DNA of 5,452 bases, taken from the NCBI GenBank assembly GCA_003513015.1, contig DOTA01000422.1, forward strand, positions 1-5,452. The letters are read 5' to 3'. Made by a program: the position numbers and the translations under genes. How positions within the stretch are numbered: position 1 is the first letter of the stretch; every line of letters begins with the position of its first letter. Under the pieces are notes generated by a model, which saw only the letters and a list, made by a program, of their open reading frames with translations, had not been told where the DNA came from and ran no database searches. Shown piece after piece: positions 5,204 through 5,452 of this stretch. The DNA comes from Chloroflexota bacterium (GTDB lineage Bacteria > Chloroflexota > Anaerolineae > Anaerolineales > UBA11858).

Positions 5204-5253
5204 AATCCTAACCCAATTGGGTTTTAGGGTTAGGCCGATGGCAGGCTTTTTGT
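5187..5253 (+). terminator. Trp T-box terminator, mutually exclusive with the antiterminator
   Basis: The outer stem AGCCTGC (5187-5193) pairs perfectly with GCAGGCT (5241-5247), which runs directly into TTTTTG. An inner stem CCTAACCC (5207-5214) pairs perfectly with GGGTTAGG (5227-5234). Bases 5187-5193 are also needed for the antiterminator helix and loop, and this is the switch. Confidence 0.9.
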
Positions 5254-5266
5254 ATTTTTCAATCCA

Positions 5267-5349
5267 AACGCGAATGACACGAATACACAAATGTCGCGCA
5301 TGGGTTCACAAAAAATTCGCGTAATTCGCTCATTGGCGATATTCGCGTT
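5267..5349. repeat. Inverted repeat of degenerate CGCGAAT words in the trpE 5' leader
   Basis: AACGCGAAT (5267-5275) is perfectly repeated in inverse as ATTCGCGTT (5341-5349). Each arm contains further diverged copies spaced about 9-11 bases (CACGAAT in the left arm; ATTCGCG at 5318-5324 and ATTCGCT in the right). It lies after the T-box terminator and ends one base before the trpE ribosome site, so it would be present in the mature message. It looks like a dispersed palindromic repeat. Confidence 0.6.
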
Positions 5350-5366
5350 CAAGGAAAAATCACCCG

Positions 5367-5452
5367 ATGGAAAAAATTGCTACCCCTACGCTCATCCCTG
5401 TGGTTCGTGAACTCCCCGCCGACCTCGAAACCCCCATCTCCGTTTACCTCAA
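5367..5452 (+). CDS. trpE: Anthranilate synthase component I, N-terminal fragment
   Basis: Only the first 28 codons are in the window; the gene continues past the right edge. The fragment contains PVVRELPADLETPISVYL, the conserved N-terminal segment of TrpE, which forms the feedback site where tryptophan binds in well-studied members. TrpE with TrpG makes anthranilate from chorismate and glutamine, the first committed step of tryptophan synthesis. The start ATG is preceded by AAGGA (5351-5355) with a rather long 11-base spacing. The Trp-specific T-box directly upstream supports the assignment strongly, because chorismate-using relatives such as PabB would not be expected under tRNA-Trp control. 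Presumably the rest of a trp operon follows. Confidence 0.88.
   Translation, partial: MEKIATPTLIPVVRELPADLETPISVYL

Larger units (their letters stand above)
4791..5255 (+). promoter_or_regulatory. Tryptophan T-box riboswitch (tRNA-Trp sensing leader)
   Basis: T-box leaders bind a specific tRNA and let transcription continue only when it is uncharged. Stem I base GAGG (4799-4802) pairs with CCTC (4880-4883), with the GGAAGAGTA consensus on the 5' side. The specifier loop reads GAA-TGG-G, so the specifier is UGG (Trp) at 4876-4878. Further conserved parts are AGAGA (4829-4833), the distal stem ACCGGG (4834-4839) with CCCGGT (4852-4857), GGTG in its loop (4844-4847), and an AGTAG...CCGTTATC stretch (4955-4985) that I take as stem IIA/B. 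Stem III is closed by AGGCTG (5083-5088) with CAGCCT (5161-5166). The T-box bulge TGGC (5175-5178) pairs with GCCA-3', fitting discriminator G73 of tRNA-Trp. With trpE downstream, assignment to tryptophan supply is firm. The leader is unusually long because of several structured insertions. Confidence 0.95.

Overview
The window reads as an ordinary chromosomal segment of a free-living bacterium with moderate G+C content, most likely a member of the Chloroflexota (Anaerolineae-like). That placement is an inference. It rests on a tryptophan T-box leader in front of trpE, on the style of the dienelactone-hydrolase-like and D-2-hydroxyacid dehydrogenase proteins, and on short palindromic dispersed repeats of a kind I associate with such genomes. 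No phage, transposase, CRISPR or defence genes are visible.

Left part (about 246-3332, minus strand): three genes run leftwards as a probable transcription unit: a D-2-hydroxyacid dehydrogenase, a CorA-type divalent cation channel and a small MscS-type mechanosensitive channel. A well-formed extended -10 promoter (TGTTATAAT on the minus strand) precedes the dehydrogenase. Four copies of the nonamer TGTGGGATA lie between the dehydrogenase and corA. A 77-bp three-way-junction palindrome sits directly after the mscS stop codon and may end the unit. The first 245 bases show no convincing gene.

Middle (about 3333-4676, plus strand): a second extended -10 promoter drives a compact two-gene unit in the opposite direction. 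It encodes a dienelactone-hydrolase-family alpha/beta hydrolase with a Cys-Asp-His triad and, 18 bases later, an 88-residue protein resembling the DUF6295 family. A strong GC-rich hairpin follows.

Right part (about 4731-5452, plus strand): a perfect -35 promoter feeds an unusually long (about 575-base) T-box riboswitch leader, and then the first 28 codons of trpE, which runs off the window. The specifier codon is UGG and the T-box bulge is UGGC. Both match uncharged tRNA-Trp, the second because bacterial tRNA-Trp has discriminator base G73. Antiterminator and terminator are mutually exclusive and can be paired base by base. The leader also carries several structured additions: a dispersed CTGAG...GTCGAAG palindrome, a long imperfect hairpin, a duplicated hairpin whose second copy has a U-tract like a terminator, and a further palindrome between the terminator and the trpE start.

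The most unusual content is therefore in the noncoding DNA: the decorated T-box leader, the covarying palindromic repeats, and the helically spaced nonamers before corA. Among the proteins, the DUF6295-like protein (Cys2 plus a His cluster) beside the hydrolase is the best lead.
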